This document shows positions 1-7,376 of a DNA stretch of 16,608 nucleotides, piece by piece. Origin of the DNA: Opitutia bacterium UBA7876 (GTDB taxonomy: Bacteria; Verrucomicrobiota; Verrucomicrobiia; Opitutales; Seribacteraceae); the NCBI GenBank assembly GCA_002500665.1, contig DLRY01000042.1:1745-18352 (forward strand), in the 5' to 3' direction. The position numbers and the translations under genes were made by a program. The stretch's first letter is position 1. Each line of letters opens with the position of its first letter. Below the pieces are notes generated by a model. That model had not been told where the DNA came from. It was given only the letters and a program-made list of their open reading frames with translations, and ran no database searches.

Positions 1-199
1 TACGAACAAGGGACCAGTCCTCATTGATCTGTCCACGGATCCGGGGGAAGAAAAGGACTTGGCTTCCGAGCACCCCGAAAAAGTGAAGGACATGAAGGCT
101 CTGGCCGAGAAACTGCTTTCGGAAATCGAGGAAAATTCAATGCCACTCGGGGGACCTGCCCGCAAGGGCGAAAGGAAAACCGGTCACTGGCTGAAATAG
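1..199 (+). CDS. Sulfatase, C-terminal fragment (5' end outside window)
   Basis: The reading frame is open from the window edge to a TAG at 197-199, giving 65 visible residues. The segment reads VLIDLSTDPGEEKDLA, followed by a charged helix and the end GHWLK. The 'L.D L..DPgE..dLA..hPe' pattern is the hallmark of the C-terminal subdomain of type I (formylglycine) sulfatases, where it follows the four-stranded sheet. The catalytic CxPxR motif and metal ligands must lie upstream, so substrate class cannot be judged. It converges on the giant flagellin gene, with only 31 bases between the two stop codons, and that gap holds a hairpin. Family assignment rests on this tail and on the presence of three further sulfatases in the window. 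Confidence 0.8.
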   Translation, partial: TNKGPVLIDLSTDPGEEKDLASEHPEKVKDMKALAEKLLSEIEENSMPLGGPARKGERKTGHWLK

Positions 200-214
200 A
201 GGCTTTAGAGCCTC
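199..214. terminator. Hairpin between convergent genes, possible bidirectional terminator
   Basis: GAGGCT (199-204), TTAG loop, AGCCTC (209-214) form a perfect 6-bp stem starting at the last base of the upstream sulfatase stop codon. Read on the minus strand, the stem follows the flagellin TAG by 16 bases and is followed by TATTTC, a weak U-tract. On the plus strand no U-run follows. A second, looser pair AGAGGC (225-230) / GCCTCT (248-253) spans the flagellin stop. The position between two convergent genes is right for a terminator, but the U-tract is poor. Confidence 0.45.
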
Positions 215-230
215 GCATTCCCAAAGAGGC

Positions 231-3200
231 CTAAAGGAGGTTTTGAAGCCTCTGGATGGTCAGGAGTGCCTCGGAATTCGAGCGGTTCTGGTTGACGAGC
301 ATGCTCGCTGCCGAGCGGCTGAGGATGTGGGCCTTTCCGAGCTGCGTCATTTCCCTGGCGAAGTCGGCGTCCGTGATTCTTCCGGCTGCCCGCTCGAGTT
401 CGGTGACGTTGCTGGAGAGCAGGTTCCAGAAGGTGTTCAGGGAGGCTTGTTCGGCCCCGTTCTGGGCCCGTGCATCGGAGACGATCTGCACCATGTTGGT
501 GAACTCCTCAACCGTGAAGTCCCAAAGGTCTCCATCCATGTCGAGGAGGTATTTGCTCGAGATTGCGTTGGTGGGCGGACCTCCGGAGCTTCCGGCTACC
601 TGGACGCCCAGGGGACCCGTCCCGGACGGGTTGCCCGTAAAGTTGACGTTCACGGACCCGTTTGGATTGACCGAAGCGGTGGCGGCGAGGGTTCCCTGAT
701 CGGCCCCAGTGATGGTCACTGCGGGAGGAGAGGCGGGATCGTGGTTGGAGCCCAAGCCGGTAAGGTTGGCGGGGGGTTGTATGATTCCGTTGGCTGCCTG
801 AACGCCGAGGACGGTGACGTCGGTGGGGTTGCCCGTGAAGTTGACGTTGAGGGTTCCGTCCGGGTTGATGGAGGAAGTGCCGGCAAGCGTTCCCTGAGTA
901 GCTCCGCTGATGGTAAATGCGGGAGCGGCTTCGGCGGGGTCGTATCCTCCGCCCACGCCTGCCAGGTTGTTGACGCGGGCCAAGCCGTCGGCCAACTGTA
1001 CGGTCAGGTTAGCGGTATCGGTTGGGTTGCCGGCGAAATTGACGTTGAGGGTTCCGTCGGGGTTGACGGAGGCAGTCCCGGTCAGCGTGCCTTTGTTGGC
1101 CCCGACGATGGTAACTGCGGGAGCGGGTTCTGCGGGGTCGTATCCGGAGCCTATATTGGTGAGGTTGCCCACCCCGATCGCGCCGTCTGCGACCTGTACG
1201 GTTAGGTTGGCGGTATCAGTTGGGTTGCCGGCGAAGTTGACGTTGAGCGTTCCGTCGGGGTTGACGGAGGAAGTGCCGGCTAGGGTGCCTTTGTTGGCTC
1301 CGACGATGGTAACCGCGGGAGCGGCCTCGGCGGGGTCGTATCCGGAACCTATGTTCGCAAGGTTGGCCAGCCCGACCAGACCGTCTGCGATCTGTACGGT
1401 CAGGTTGGCGAAATCGGTTGGGTTGCCCGTGAAGTTGACGTTGAGGGTCCCGTCGGCATTGATGGAGGCAGTGCCCGCGAGGGTCCCTTTGTTGGCCCCG
1501 ACGATGGTAACTGCGGGGGCGGCCTCTGCCGGGTCGTATCCCGAGCCGATGTTGGCCAGGTTTCCGACTTGGGATGCGCCGTCGGCGATTTGTACGGTCA
1601 GGTCGGCGAAATCGGTTGGGTTACCCGTGAAACTGACGTTTAGGGTTCCGTCGGGGTTGATCGTGGAAGTTCCCGTCAGGGTGCCCTTGTTGGCTCCGAC
1701 GATGGTAACTGCGGGGGCGGCCTCGGTTGGGTCGTATCCCGAGCCGATATTCGCAAGGTTGCCCACCCGGGCGAGTCCGTCGGCAACCTGAACGGAAACG
1801 TTGTTCATGTCGGTGGGACTGCCCGTGAAGGCTACGTCGAGGGTCCCGTCTGCATTGATCGTGCTGGTTCCCGCAAGGGTGCCCTTGTTGGCTCCCGTGA
1901 TGGTCACGGCGGGAACCGGGTCGCCAAGGGTGTATCCCGAGCCGATTCCCGTTAGGTTCGGGACGCCCGCGACCCCGTTGGCCACGCTCACGGTGACGTT
2001 GTTCGTGTCGGTGGGGGCTCCGGTGAAGGTGACGTTGAGGGTGCCGTCGACGTTGATCGTGCTCGTTCCGGCGAGGGTGCCCTTGTTGGCACCCGTAATC
2101 GTAACGGTGGGAGCGGTTTCGGTGGGGTCGTAGCCGGATCCGATGGAAGTCAGGTTGGCGGGCTTGCGGATGGTCCCGTCGGCTACCGAAATGGTTACGT
2201 TTCCTGGATCGACGGCAGGGTCCGTGGGTTCTGCGGTGAACGCATAGAGCCGGTTGTCGTTGGACCCGATGAAGGCAACCTTGCCGGTGGGGTCAAGGGC
2301 CGGGGTGGATTGAGAGGTCGACCCCATCGCATGCTCCCAGTTGACGCCGCTGAGGTTCGTGGAATCCCCCCATGAAGCGGGATTCGTGCCGTCCAGGGAA
2401 TAGGCTACGCCTCCCCCGGAGACGAAGAAGACCTCGTTTGTGGCGCTGACGGTGGGTGACTGGCGGGTGAAGTTGGAGGCGACCTGGAAATTGCCCAGCT
2501 CGGTTGCGGAGGCGCCGTTGTCCTTGAAGGCAAAGACCCTGCTGTCGGTTGAGGTGAAGTAGACGTTGTCGTTCGGGCCGACGGCGAAGTGTCCCCTGAT
2601 CCTGCCCGTTACCTGGACGGTTCCACCCCAGTTGTCGGTGCCGGTGGCGGTGTCGAGGGCGGCCACGTTGCCGTCTCCGTCCCCGAGGTAAAGTACCGAG
2701 CCATCGTTGGAGAGGGCGGGGGAAGAGCCATTATTGAAGCCGAAGGTGCCGCCTCCCGAGAAGGAGCTGTTGTTGACCCATAACTGGGTAGCCGAGCCGC
2801 CGTTGTCCTGAAGCTTGTAGACGTTTCGGTTGGTGGAGGCTACGTAGACGTTTCCGGCCGCGTCCACGACTGCGGCCGACTCGATGTTGGCTCCCGTGTC
2901 GAAGCGCCATTTCCCGGAACCGTCGGCCGTGTTGACGGCATGGAGGTCGTCGTCGGCCGATCCGAAGTAGACGGTCTGTCCATCGTTGGAGAGAGCCGGT
3001 TGGCTTGTGTTGACCGTTCCGCTTGCGTAGTTCCAGCGCTGGGAGCCATCGGCGGTATTCAGGGCCCGTAAGCCGTTATTATGGCCGACGAAAAGGGTGG
3101 ACTCGTCCGCGGACAAGGTGGGGTTGCAGACTGCTGATGTTCCTAGGGGAATTGACCATACGGTAGATCCGTCGGAGGAATTTACGGCATTGACCGTGGT

Positions 3201-6200
3201 GCCTGCGTTCGTGCTGGCCACGAAATAAGTGACTCCGCTCGAGTCGATCACCGGCTTGGTGTCCGCGTCTTGGTTGGTCAGCGTACCGGTGTTCCAGAGC
3301 TCGACGGCGCTTGTATTTGCCGTGGGGAGACCACTGAAGGCGACGTTGAGGGTACCGTTTGGGTTGATGGTGGCGGTGCCCGCAAGAGTTCCCTTGTTGG
3401 TCCCCGTAATGGTAACCGTCGGAGCGGATTCTGCGGGGTCGTATCCGGAGCCGATTCCGGAAAGGTTTGCAGGTGGCCTCTCCACTCCATCGGCAAGGGC
3501 GACCGTGATGGCTCCGGGACCGGAAGGGCTCCCGGAAAAGGCAACGTTGACGTTGCCGTCGGCCTGAATGGTGGCGGTGCCGGCAAGCGTTCCTTTGTTG
3601 GCACCGGTAATGACGACCGTGGGGGCGGCCTCGGCCGGGTCGTAGAGGTTGGCCGGGTCGGCGATTCCGGTCAGGTTGCCGGGAGCCCGGATGACGCCGT
3701 CTGCGACCGTCATGGTCAATTGTCCGGGGCCGCTCGGGGTTCCGGTAAAGGCGACGTTCAGTTGGCCGTCCGGTCTGACCGTTGCCGTGCCGGCAACGGT
3801 TCCCACCGGGCCGCCGGTAAAGGTGACTGCGGGGGCGGCTTCGGGCGTTGCCCCATCGTAGCCTGATCCGACGATCACTCCGCTCAATCCGGGAACTCCG
3901 GGGTCGACCTCCACGGCAAAGGTTCCGTCCGTGGCGGGGTTGCCCGCGGGGGTTACCCGGAGGGTGCCGTCTGGGTTGATGCTCGTGGTTGCGGTGAGGT
4001 TGCCGGGACCAGCAAGCGACTCGATCTCATTGGCGGTAAGGGCCCGGTTCCAGAGCCCGACGTCGTCCAGCTTTCCGTTGAAATGCCTGTTCTGGGCGTT
4101 GTTGACGTTCCCGATTGTGACGGGATCGGCGGTGCTGAGGAGGTTGCCGTTGACCGAGAATACGTTCGGATCGAGCTCGCCGTTGACGTATGAGCGCAAC
4201 TCGGTTCCGTCGTAAGTCATGGCGAGGTGGGTCCATTCCTGGGTAGGAAAGGTCAGAGCTCCGTCCATGCTGGTTGCCACCATTGTGGTGGTTCCTACGC
4301 GCATCCTGATCCTGCTCTCGGTTCCTCCGGCATTGACCACGCCCATGCTGAAGGCATGATTGGCTACGTTCGTTCCGGAGGACTTGCAGACGATGCGGTC
4401 GTCCCCGGTGTCGTCGCGGTAAACCCAGGCCGAAATGGTGAGCTTGTCCTGTCCGCCAATCTGGCCGTTGAGGTCTCCGAGAAGAATCTTGTCGTTGGCC
4501 CCATCAAACTCATAGGCGCCGGTCCCGCTGCGCCGCTCGGTCGTTTCATGGGCGGGTTCCTGACCGGAGGCAACCGTCCCGTCGTTTCCGCTGCCCGAGG
4601 AATCCGTAATGGTTCCTCCGCCTGCGGGCGGTGCCCCGTTGCCGTCGATGAGGGCGACGAGACCGGTTCTCAGAGAGGCCGGCTTGTCGGCGATCCCTTC
4701 CGCCAGGACCCTTGCGAGCGGAGCCGGTTCGGTGCTGTTGTACCCGCCCGTTACCGGGTCCACGGGGGGAGGGGTGCCGGTGATGTTCTTAACCGTGACG
4801 GTCAGGTTGCCGATGCCCGATGCCTTGCCCGTAAAGTTGAGCTTGAGAGTGCCGTCCGGGTTGACGGTGGCGGTTGCGGCCAAGTTTCCCCTGTCCGATC
4901 CCTCGATGACTACGGAGGGTGGCGGTTCGGTCGGGTCATAGCCCGAACCGATTCCATCGGTGACGGCCGGGTTGTTGATGTAGTCGTAGACCGAGATGGC
5001 GAAGAAGTCCCCATCGGTGTTGCCGATGTAGACGTTCCCGTTGGCATCGAGGGCGGGGGAGGCGATGACGCCCGAACCGGTGGCGTAGCGCCAGACCTCG
5101 CTCCCGGCAGGGTTGCCCCCTCCGGTCGCATCGAGGGCGATGATTTCACCCGTGTTGACGTTCGCTATGTAGAGCAGGTTACGGTTGGGGTCGAAAGCGG
5201 GAGTGATGGTATTGGCGTCGAACCCGGTGGCGAAATTCCACAAGACGTTGGGGGTGGCGGTTCCGTTGTCCTGAAGGGCCACGATCCCGTTGGCCGACGC
5301 CACGTAGACGGTACCGGTGGCCGGGTCGATGGTCGGGGTTCCCCTGATGGCGGCCCCTCCATGGTTGTAGGTCCAGTTGTCCGAGCCATCGGCGTTGTAG
5401 GATCTTGTTACGCCACTTATGTCGTTGATTACCACGGAATTGTCCGGGGCAACCGCGGGAGCCCGGAACATGCGGCCGGCCTGCAGGTTTGTCTTCGACC
5501 AGTTGATGGCTCCCGAGGTGGGGTTGATGGACATCAGGTTCGGGTTGAAGAAAATGTTGCTCCTGCTCGTCAGGTAAAGGGTCCCGTCCGCCGCTTCCGC
5601 AAAGCCACCCCTGAATTGTCCGTCCACGTCGATGGGGAAATTCGCCAGTTGGGTCCCGTCCGGGGCATAGCCATATACCCTGCCTGCAACCGGATTCCAC
5701 CAGGGGCCGCTTGAGTTGGTGGCAATATAGACGTTGCCGTTGGAGTGAACGTAGGGGGGGCATTCCGTATCTGCGTTGAGCGCGGCGCTCCATTTCTCGG
5801 CCCCGGAAACCTTATCGAAGGCGAACAATTCCCTGCCGTCCCCGTTTGCGGCATAGACGGTGTCGTTGGTAACGGCGCTTTTCCACGACCAGTTCTTTCC
5901 GCTCCCCATGTTGTAGGTGGTGAGGACTCTTCCGTCGTTCGGGTCGAGGCGGTAGAGCTCATCATCGGCATGCGTCCCCACGATAATGTCGCCATTGGTG
6001 TCGAACACGGGGGAGAGCCGGTGGAACCCTTGGCTGACGTCGTTGAAGCTGCCTTGCCACAAGGCTTGCGGGGCATTGCCTTGGGTGGCGTTGAGCGTAA
6101 GGGGAGCCGGCGGGATACCCGACAGGGCAGCTGTTATGGTGAGCCCGGTGACCGTTCCGCTCGCCATGGAAACCGTCGTGACCGGCGTAGTGCCCTGGAG

Positions 6201-7082
6201 GGCGGTAATAACCTGGTTGGAAGCTCTGCCTCCGGATGCCAGGCTGACAATCTGGCTGGTGGTCGTTCCCTGCAGCCCGTTGACGGTCTGGGCAGGGGTG
6301 GTGCCCCCGGCCCCGTTTACGGTCTGGTTGGGGGTAGTGCCCCCCGTCCCCTTGACCGTCTGGTTGGGTGTGGATCCTCCCGTCCCGTTTACACTCTGGT
6401 CGGGGGTGCTTCCGCCCGCTCCATTGACGATTTGGTCGGGGGTGGTTCCTCTGGCTCCGTTGACGGTTTGATCGGGAGCCGTTCCCCTGAATGGGGTGAC
6501 GTTTCCGGCAAAGGAACCGGAAGAACCGTTCACGGTGCGGTTGGCTCCGGCGGGACCGCCCGAAGAAGAGGTTTGCTGAATGGTGTTGAAGAAAAGGTTA
6601 CGGGTGATTTCACCGGAACTGGATCGCCCGTCGGAAGATGTGTCGATCACCAGCTTGCTTTCATCGTGAATGCCATCGGCAAAAAGGCTTACCCCGTTGA
6701 ACTTCTTTTTCGAGATGGCCCTGATTTCATCCTTCAGGTCGTGGAATTCACGGTTGTAGTTGTTGGCGTCTCCCTGGTTGGTGGCGGGATCGTCCAAGCG
6801 AACGCGCAACTCGGAGATCCGCGTCAGGATGTCACCGAGCTTGCTCTGGGCGGCATCCTGTGCTTCGAGGAAAGAGACCCCATTCTGGACGTTTTCCGCG
6901 ATGGTGAGGGATCGGGTGACGGCGGATTCCAGCTTGGAGGAAACGGCCAATCCACCGGCGTCCCCTCCCTTTTCAACCTTTACGCCGGAGGAAAGCCGTC
7001 GCAGGCTCTGTGACAGCCGGGCGCCGGCGTTATCCAGAAATCCGACCGTTTGGCGGGCCTCGCTGAAGGAGTGCATATTCAT
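231..7082 (-). CDS. Giant flagellin-like protein with two PQQ-type propellers, a LamG fold and a 66-residue repeat array
   Basis: This is a 2283-residue protein; ordinary flagellins have about 250-600. Residues 1-140 match the flagellin N-terminal D0/D1 helices (QSLRRLSSGVKVEKGGDAGG, then LAVSSKLESA and FNGVSLF). Residues ~2180-2283 match the C-terminal domain (RITDADFAREM, then helical NQNRSNSEALL and end LQNLL). In family members these two ends pair to form the filament core. Order of the middle: seven 12-residue N/T/G-rich repeats (200-283); an eight-bladed PQQ-like propeller (~345-700); ~66-residue 'VTIxGANKGTLAGT..NPDGTLNVxFTG' repeats from 716; a LamG/concanavalin-like fold (~806-1025) inside repeat 2; more repeats; a second eight-bladed propeller (~1258-1615) inside repeat 5; and repeats 6-13 (1652-~2170). 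I count three cysteines, all in inserted domains. There is no signal peptide, as expected for flagellar type III export. The start is the ATG at 7082; ATG three codons in is an alternative; neither has a convincing Shine-Dalgarno. It could be a filament subunit or a surface adhesin that kept flagellin ends. No other flagellar gene is present here. Confidence 0.9.
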   Translation of the reverse strand: MNMHSFSEARQTVGFLDNAGARLSQSLRRLSSGVKVEKGGDAGGLAVSSKLESAVTRSLTIAENVQNGVSFLEAQDAAQSKLGDILTRISELRVRLDDPATNQGDANNYNREFHDLKDEIRAISKKKFNGVSLFADGIHDESKLVIDTSSDGRSSSGEITRNLFFNTIQQTSSSGGPAGANRTVNGSSGSFAGNVTPFRGTAPDQTVNGARGTTPDQIVNGAGGSTPDQSVNGTGGSTPNQTVKGTGGTTPNQTVNGAGGTTPAQTVNGLQGTTTSQIVSLASGGRASNQVITALQGTTPVTTVSMASGTVTGLTITAALSGIPPAPLTLNATQGNAPQALWQGSFNDVSQGFHRLSPVFDTNGDIIVGTHADDELYRLDPNDGRVLTTYNMGSGKNWSWKSAVTNDTVYAANGDGRELFAFDKVSGAEKWSAALNADTECPPYVHSNGNVYIATNSSGPWWNPVAGRVYGYAPDGTQLANFPIDVDGQFRGGFAEAADGTLYLTSRSNIFFNPNLMSINPTSGAINWSKTNLQAGRMFRAPAVAPDNSVVINDISGVTRSYNADGSDNWTYNHGGAAIRGTPTIDPATGTVYVASANGIVALQDNGTATPNVLWNFATGFDANTITPAFDPNRNLLYIANVNTGEIIALDATGGGNPAGSEVWRYATGSGVIASPALDANGNVYIGNTDGDFFAISVYDYINNPAVTDGIGSGYDPTEPPPSVVIEGSDRGNLAATATVNPDGTLKLNFTGKASGIGNLTVTVKNITGTPPPVDPVTGGYNSTEPAPLARVLAEGIADKPASLRTGLVALIDGNGAPPAGGGTITDSSGSGNDGTVASGQEPAHETTERRSGTGAYEFDGANDKILLGDLNGQIGGQDKLTISAWVYRDDTGDDRIVCKSSGTNVANHAFSMGVVNAGGTESRIRMRVGTTTMVATSMDGALTFPTQEWTHLAMTYDGTELRSYVNGELDPNVFSVNGNLLSTADPVTIGNVNNAQNRHFNGKLDDVGLWNRALTANEIESLAGPGNLTATTSINPDGTLRVTPAGNPATDGTFAVEVDPGVPGLSGVIVGSGYDGATPEAAPAVTFTGGPVGTVAGTATVRPDGQLNVAFTGTPSGPGQLTMTVADGVIRAPGNLTGIADPANLYDPAEAAPTVVITGANKGTLAGTATIQADGNVNVAFSGSPSGPGAITVALADGVERPPANLSGIGSGYDPAESAPTVTITGTNKGTLAGTATINPNGTLNVAFSGLPTANTSAVELWNTGTLTNQDADTKPVIDSSGVTYFVASTNAGTTVNAVNSSDGSTVWSIPLGTSAVCNPTLSADESTLFVGHNNGLRALNTADGSQRWNYASGTVNTSQPALSNDGQTVYFGSADDDLHAVNTADGSGKWRFDTGANIESAAVVDAAGNVYVASTNRNVYKLQDNGGSATQLWVNNSSFSGGGTFGFNNGSSPALSNDGSVLYLGDGDGNVAALDTATGTDNWGGTVQVTGRIRGHFAVGPNDNVYFTSTDSRVFAFKDNGASATELGNFQVASNFTRQSPTVSATNEVFFVSGGGVAYSLDGTNPASWGDSTNLSGVNWEHAMGSTSQSTPALDPTGKVAFIGSNDNRLYAFTAEPTDPAVDPGNVTISVADGTIRKPANLTSIGSGYDPTETAPTVTITGANKGTLAGTSTINVDGTLNVTFTGAPTDTNNVTVSVANGVAGVPNLTGIGSGYTLGDPVPAVTITGANKGTLAGTSTINADGTLDVAFTGSPTDMNNVSVQVADGLARVGNLANIGSGYDPTEAAPAVTIVGANKGTLTGTSTINPDGTLNVSFTGNPTDFADLTVQIADGASQVGNLANIGSGYDPAEAAPAVTIVGANKGTLAGTASINADGTLNVNFTGNPTDFANLTVQIADGLVGLANLANIGSGYDPAEAAPAVTIVGANKGTLAGTSSVNPDGTLNVNFAGNPTDTANLTVQVADGAIGVGNLTNIGSGYDPAEPAPAVTIVGANKGTLTGTASVNPDGTLNVNFAGNPTDTANLTVQLADGLARVNNLAGVGGGYDPAEAAPAFTISGATQGTLAGTSSINPDGTLNVNFTGNPTDVTVLGVQAANGIIQPPANLTGLGSNHDPASPPAVTITGADQGTLAATASVNPNGSVNVNFTGNPSGTGPLGVQVAGSSGGPPTNAISSKYLLDMDGDLWDFTVEEFTNMVQIVSDARAQNGAEQASLNTFWNLLSSNVTELERAAGRITDADFAREMTQLGKAHILSRSAASMLVNQNRSNSEALLTIQRLQNLL
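576..2129 (-). repeat. 198-bp in-frame tandem repeat array (repeats 6-13 of the giant flagellin)
   Basis: Eight consecutive units encode 66-67 residues each: DPAEAAPAVTIVGANKG, TLAGT(A/S)(S/T)(I/V)N(P/A)DG, TLNVNFTGNPTD, LTVQ(I/V)ADG, NLxNIGSGY. The first Asp codon of successive units lies at 2127, 1929, 1731, 1533, 1335, 1137, 939 and 738 (lowest + coordinate). The spacing is exactly 198 bp for six steps and then 201. Units 8-11 are nearly identical in protein and similar in DNA. Five further units lie at about 3440-3240 (unit 5, interrupted by propeller 2), 3641-3441, ~3857-3642, ~4739 onward (unit 2, interrupted by LamG) and 4937-~4745. The predicted fold is a small beta-sandwich; I do not recognise a named family. 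Confidence 0.85.
2205..3310 (-). other. Second PQQ-like eight-bladed beta-propeller (domain inside the giant flagellin)
   Basis: This region covers residues ~1258-1615. Eight blade-like units can be laid out, each with a 'sPAlsnDG.tvYfGs.D..lhAvntadGs..W' pattern, for example QPALSNDGQTVYFGSADDD and TPALDPTGKVAFIGSNDN. This is the PQQ_2/PQQ-like repeat pattern. Residues needed to bind the PQQ cofactor cannot be confirmed, and many such extracellular propellers bind no cofactor. The propeller starts right after the FSGLPT of repeat 5 and ends right before GNVTISVADG, which completes that same repeat. It therefore sits in a loop of a repeat domain. Confidence 0.75.
4005..4675 (-). other. LamG/concanavalin A-like lectin domain inside the giant flagellin
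   Basis: This region covers residues ~806-1025. Features of the LamG_3/pentraxin-like jelly roll are visible: the opening GLVALIDGNG and 'DSSGSGNDGTV'; YEFDGANDKILLG; LTISAWVYRDDTGDDRIV; WTHLAMTYDGTELRSYVNGE; and the closing KLDDVGLWNRALTANEI. These folds commonly bind glycans or act as structural lectins. The domain is flanked by the first part of a 66-residue repeat (NSTEPAPLARVLAEG) and its second part (NLTATTSINPDGTLRV), so it too sits within a repeat unit. Sugar-binding residues cannot be assigned from sequence alone. Confidence 0.8.
4985..6065 (-). other. First PQQ-like eight-bladed beta-propeller (domain inside the giant flagellin)
   Basis: This region covers residues ~340-700. Eight blades can be counted, beginning SPVFDTNGDIIVGTHADDEL and ending SPALDANGNVYIGNTDGDFF. 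Each has the 'GnvY.....g.l.Ald..tG...W' spacing of PQQ-type propellers. It follows the 12-residue repeats. It runs out into 'DGIGSGYDPTE', which is the tail of a 66-residue repeat, so this propeller may also be nested, although the front half of such a repeat is not clear here. It contains one of the three cysteines (in DTECPP). Confidence 0.75.
6234..6485 (-). repeat. 36-bp in-frame repeat, seven copies, in the giant flagellin
   Basis: Seven tandem 36-bp units encode 12-residue repeats with consensus G(T/S)TP(N/D)QTVNG(A/T)G. The first is GTAPDQTVNGAR and the last a degenerate GTTTSQIVSLAS; further decayed copies can be sensed to ~6180. The sequence is rich in Gly, Thr and Asn with no charge clusters. 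It could be a flexible or beta-roll-like linker, or a track for O-glycosylation, as the variable part of flagellin often is. It starts about 60 residues after the flagellin N-domain, so it would leave the filament core directly. Confidence 0.85.
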
Positions 7083-7376
7083 ACCATGCCCGAGCGCGAT
7101 GCAGGCGCCTTCTTTTCCTTTTGATCTATTGGAACTGTATTCATGAATATGATCTCAACGAAGTGATCATGTTCTAAAATCGACAGAATAAGCTGGCGCT
7201 TTAGTGCAAAAGTGAAAAAAAATAGGTGAAAATGAGAAAAGGAGTGAAAAGTTTTTTTAAGATTTAGATTAATAGCTACTTAATTATGTTTCTGTACCCT
7301 CGTTCTCGGTGGGGAAATCCATGGAAATTGAGGTCTCGAAGTTAATTGTCCCGTTGCCTTGGCTCTGTAATCAGCC
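7083..7376. promoter_or_regulatory. AT-rich divergent intergenic region between giant flagellin (-) and sulfatase (+)
   Basis: This 294-bp stretch has no gene and is clearly more AT-rich than its surroundings. It must hold the promoters of both divergent genes. Visible elements are: an inverted repeat ATGATC-N10-GATCAT at 7149-7170; GTGAAAA direct repeats at 7212, 7226 and 7244 with a related GTGCAAAA at 7204; and a T7 run at 7252-7258 followed by AT-rich sequence with -10-like words near 7280. I found no convincing sigma-28 or sigma-54 flagellar promoter by eye on the minus strand. A purine-rich AAGGAAAAGAAGG lies about 20 bases upstream of the flagellin ATG, too far for a standard ribosome binding site. 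Confidence 0.5.

Noticed and set aside
576..6485. Regular repeats as a CRISPR array
   Set aside because: The 198-bp and 36-bp units are coding, in frame and directly adjacent with no spacers, and no cas gene is present.
243..7013. Long plus-strand open frames opposite the giant flagellin (for example 243-1205, 4227-5714, 5745-7013)
   Set aside because: They are Gly/Val/Asp- or Pro/Ser-rich mirror translations of GC-rich repeats, have no domain pattern, and lie opposite a gene with clear domains throughout.
7083..7300. Sigma-28 or sigma-54 promoter for the flagellin gene
   Set aside because: I looked for TAAA...GCCGATAA and TGGCAC...TTGCA on the minus strand and found no acceptable match by eye.
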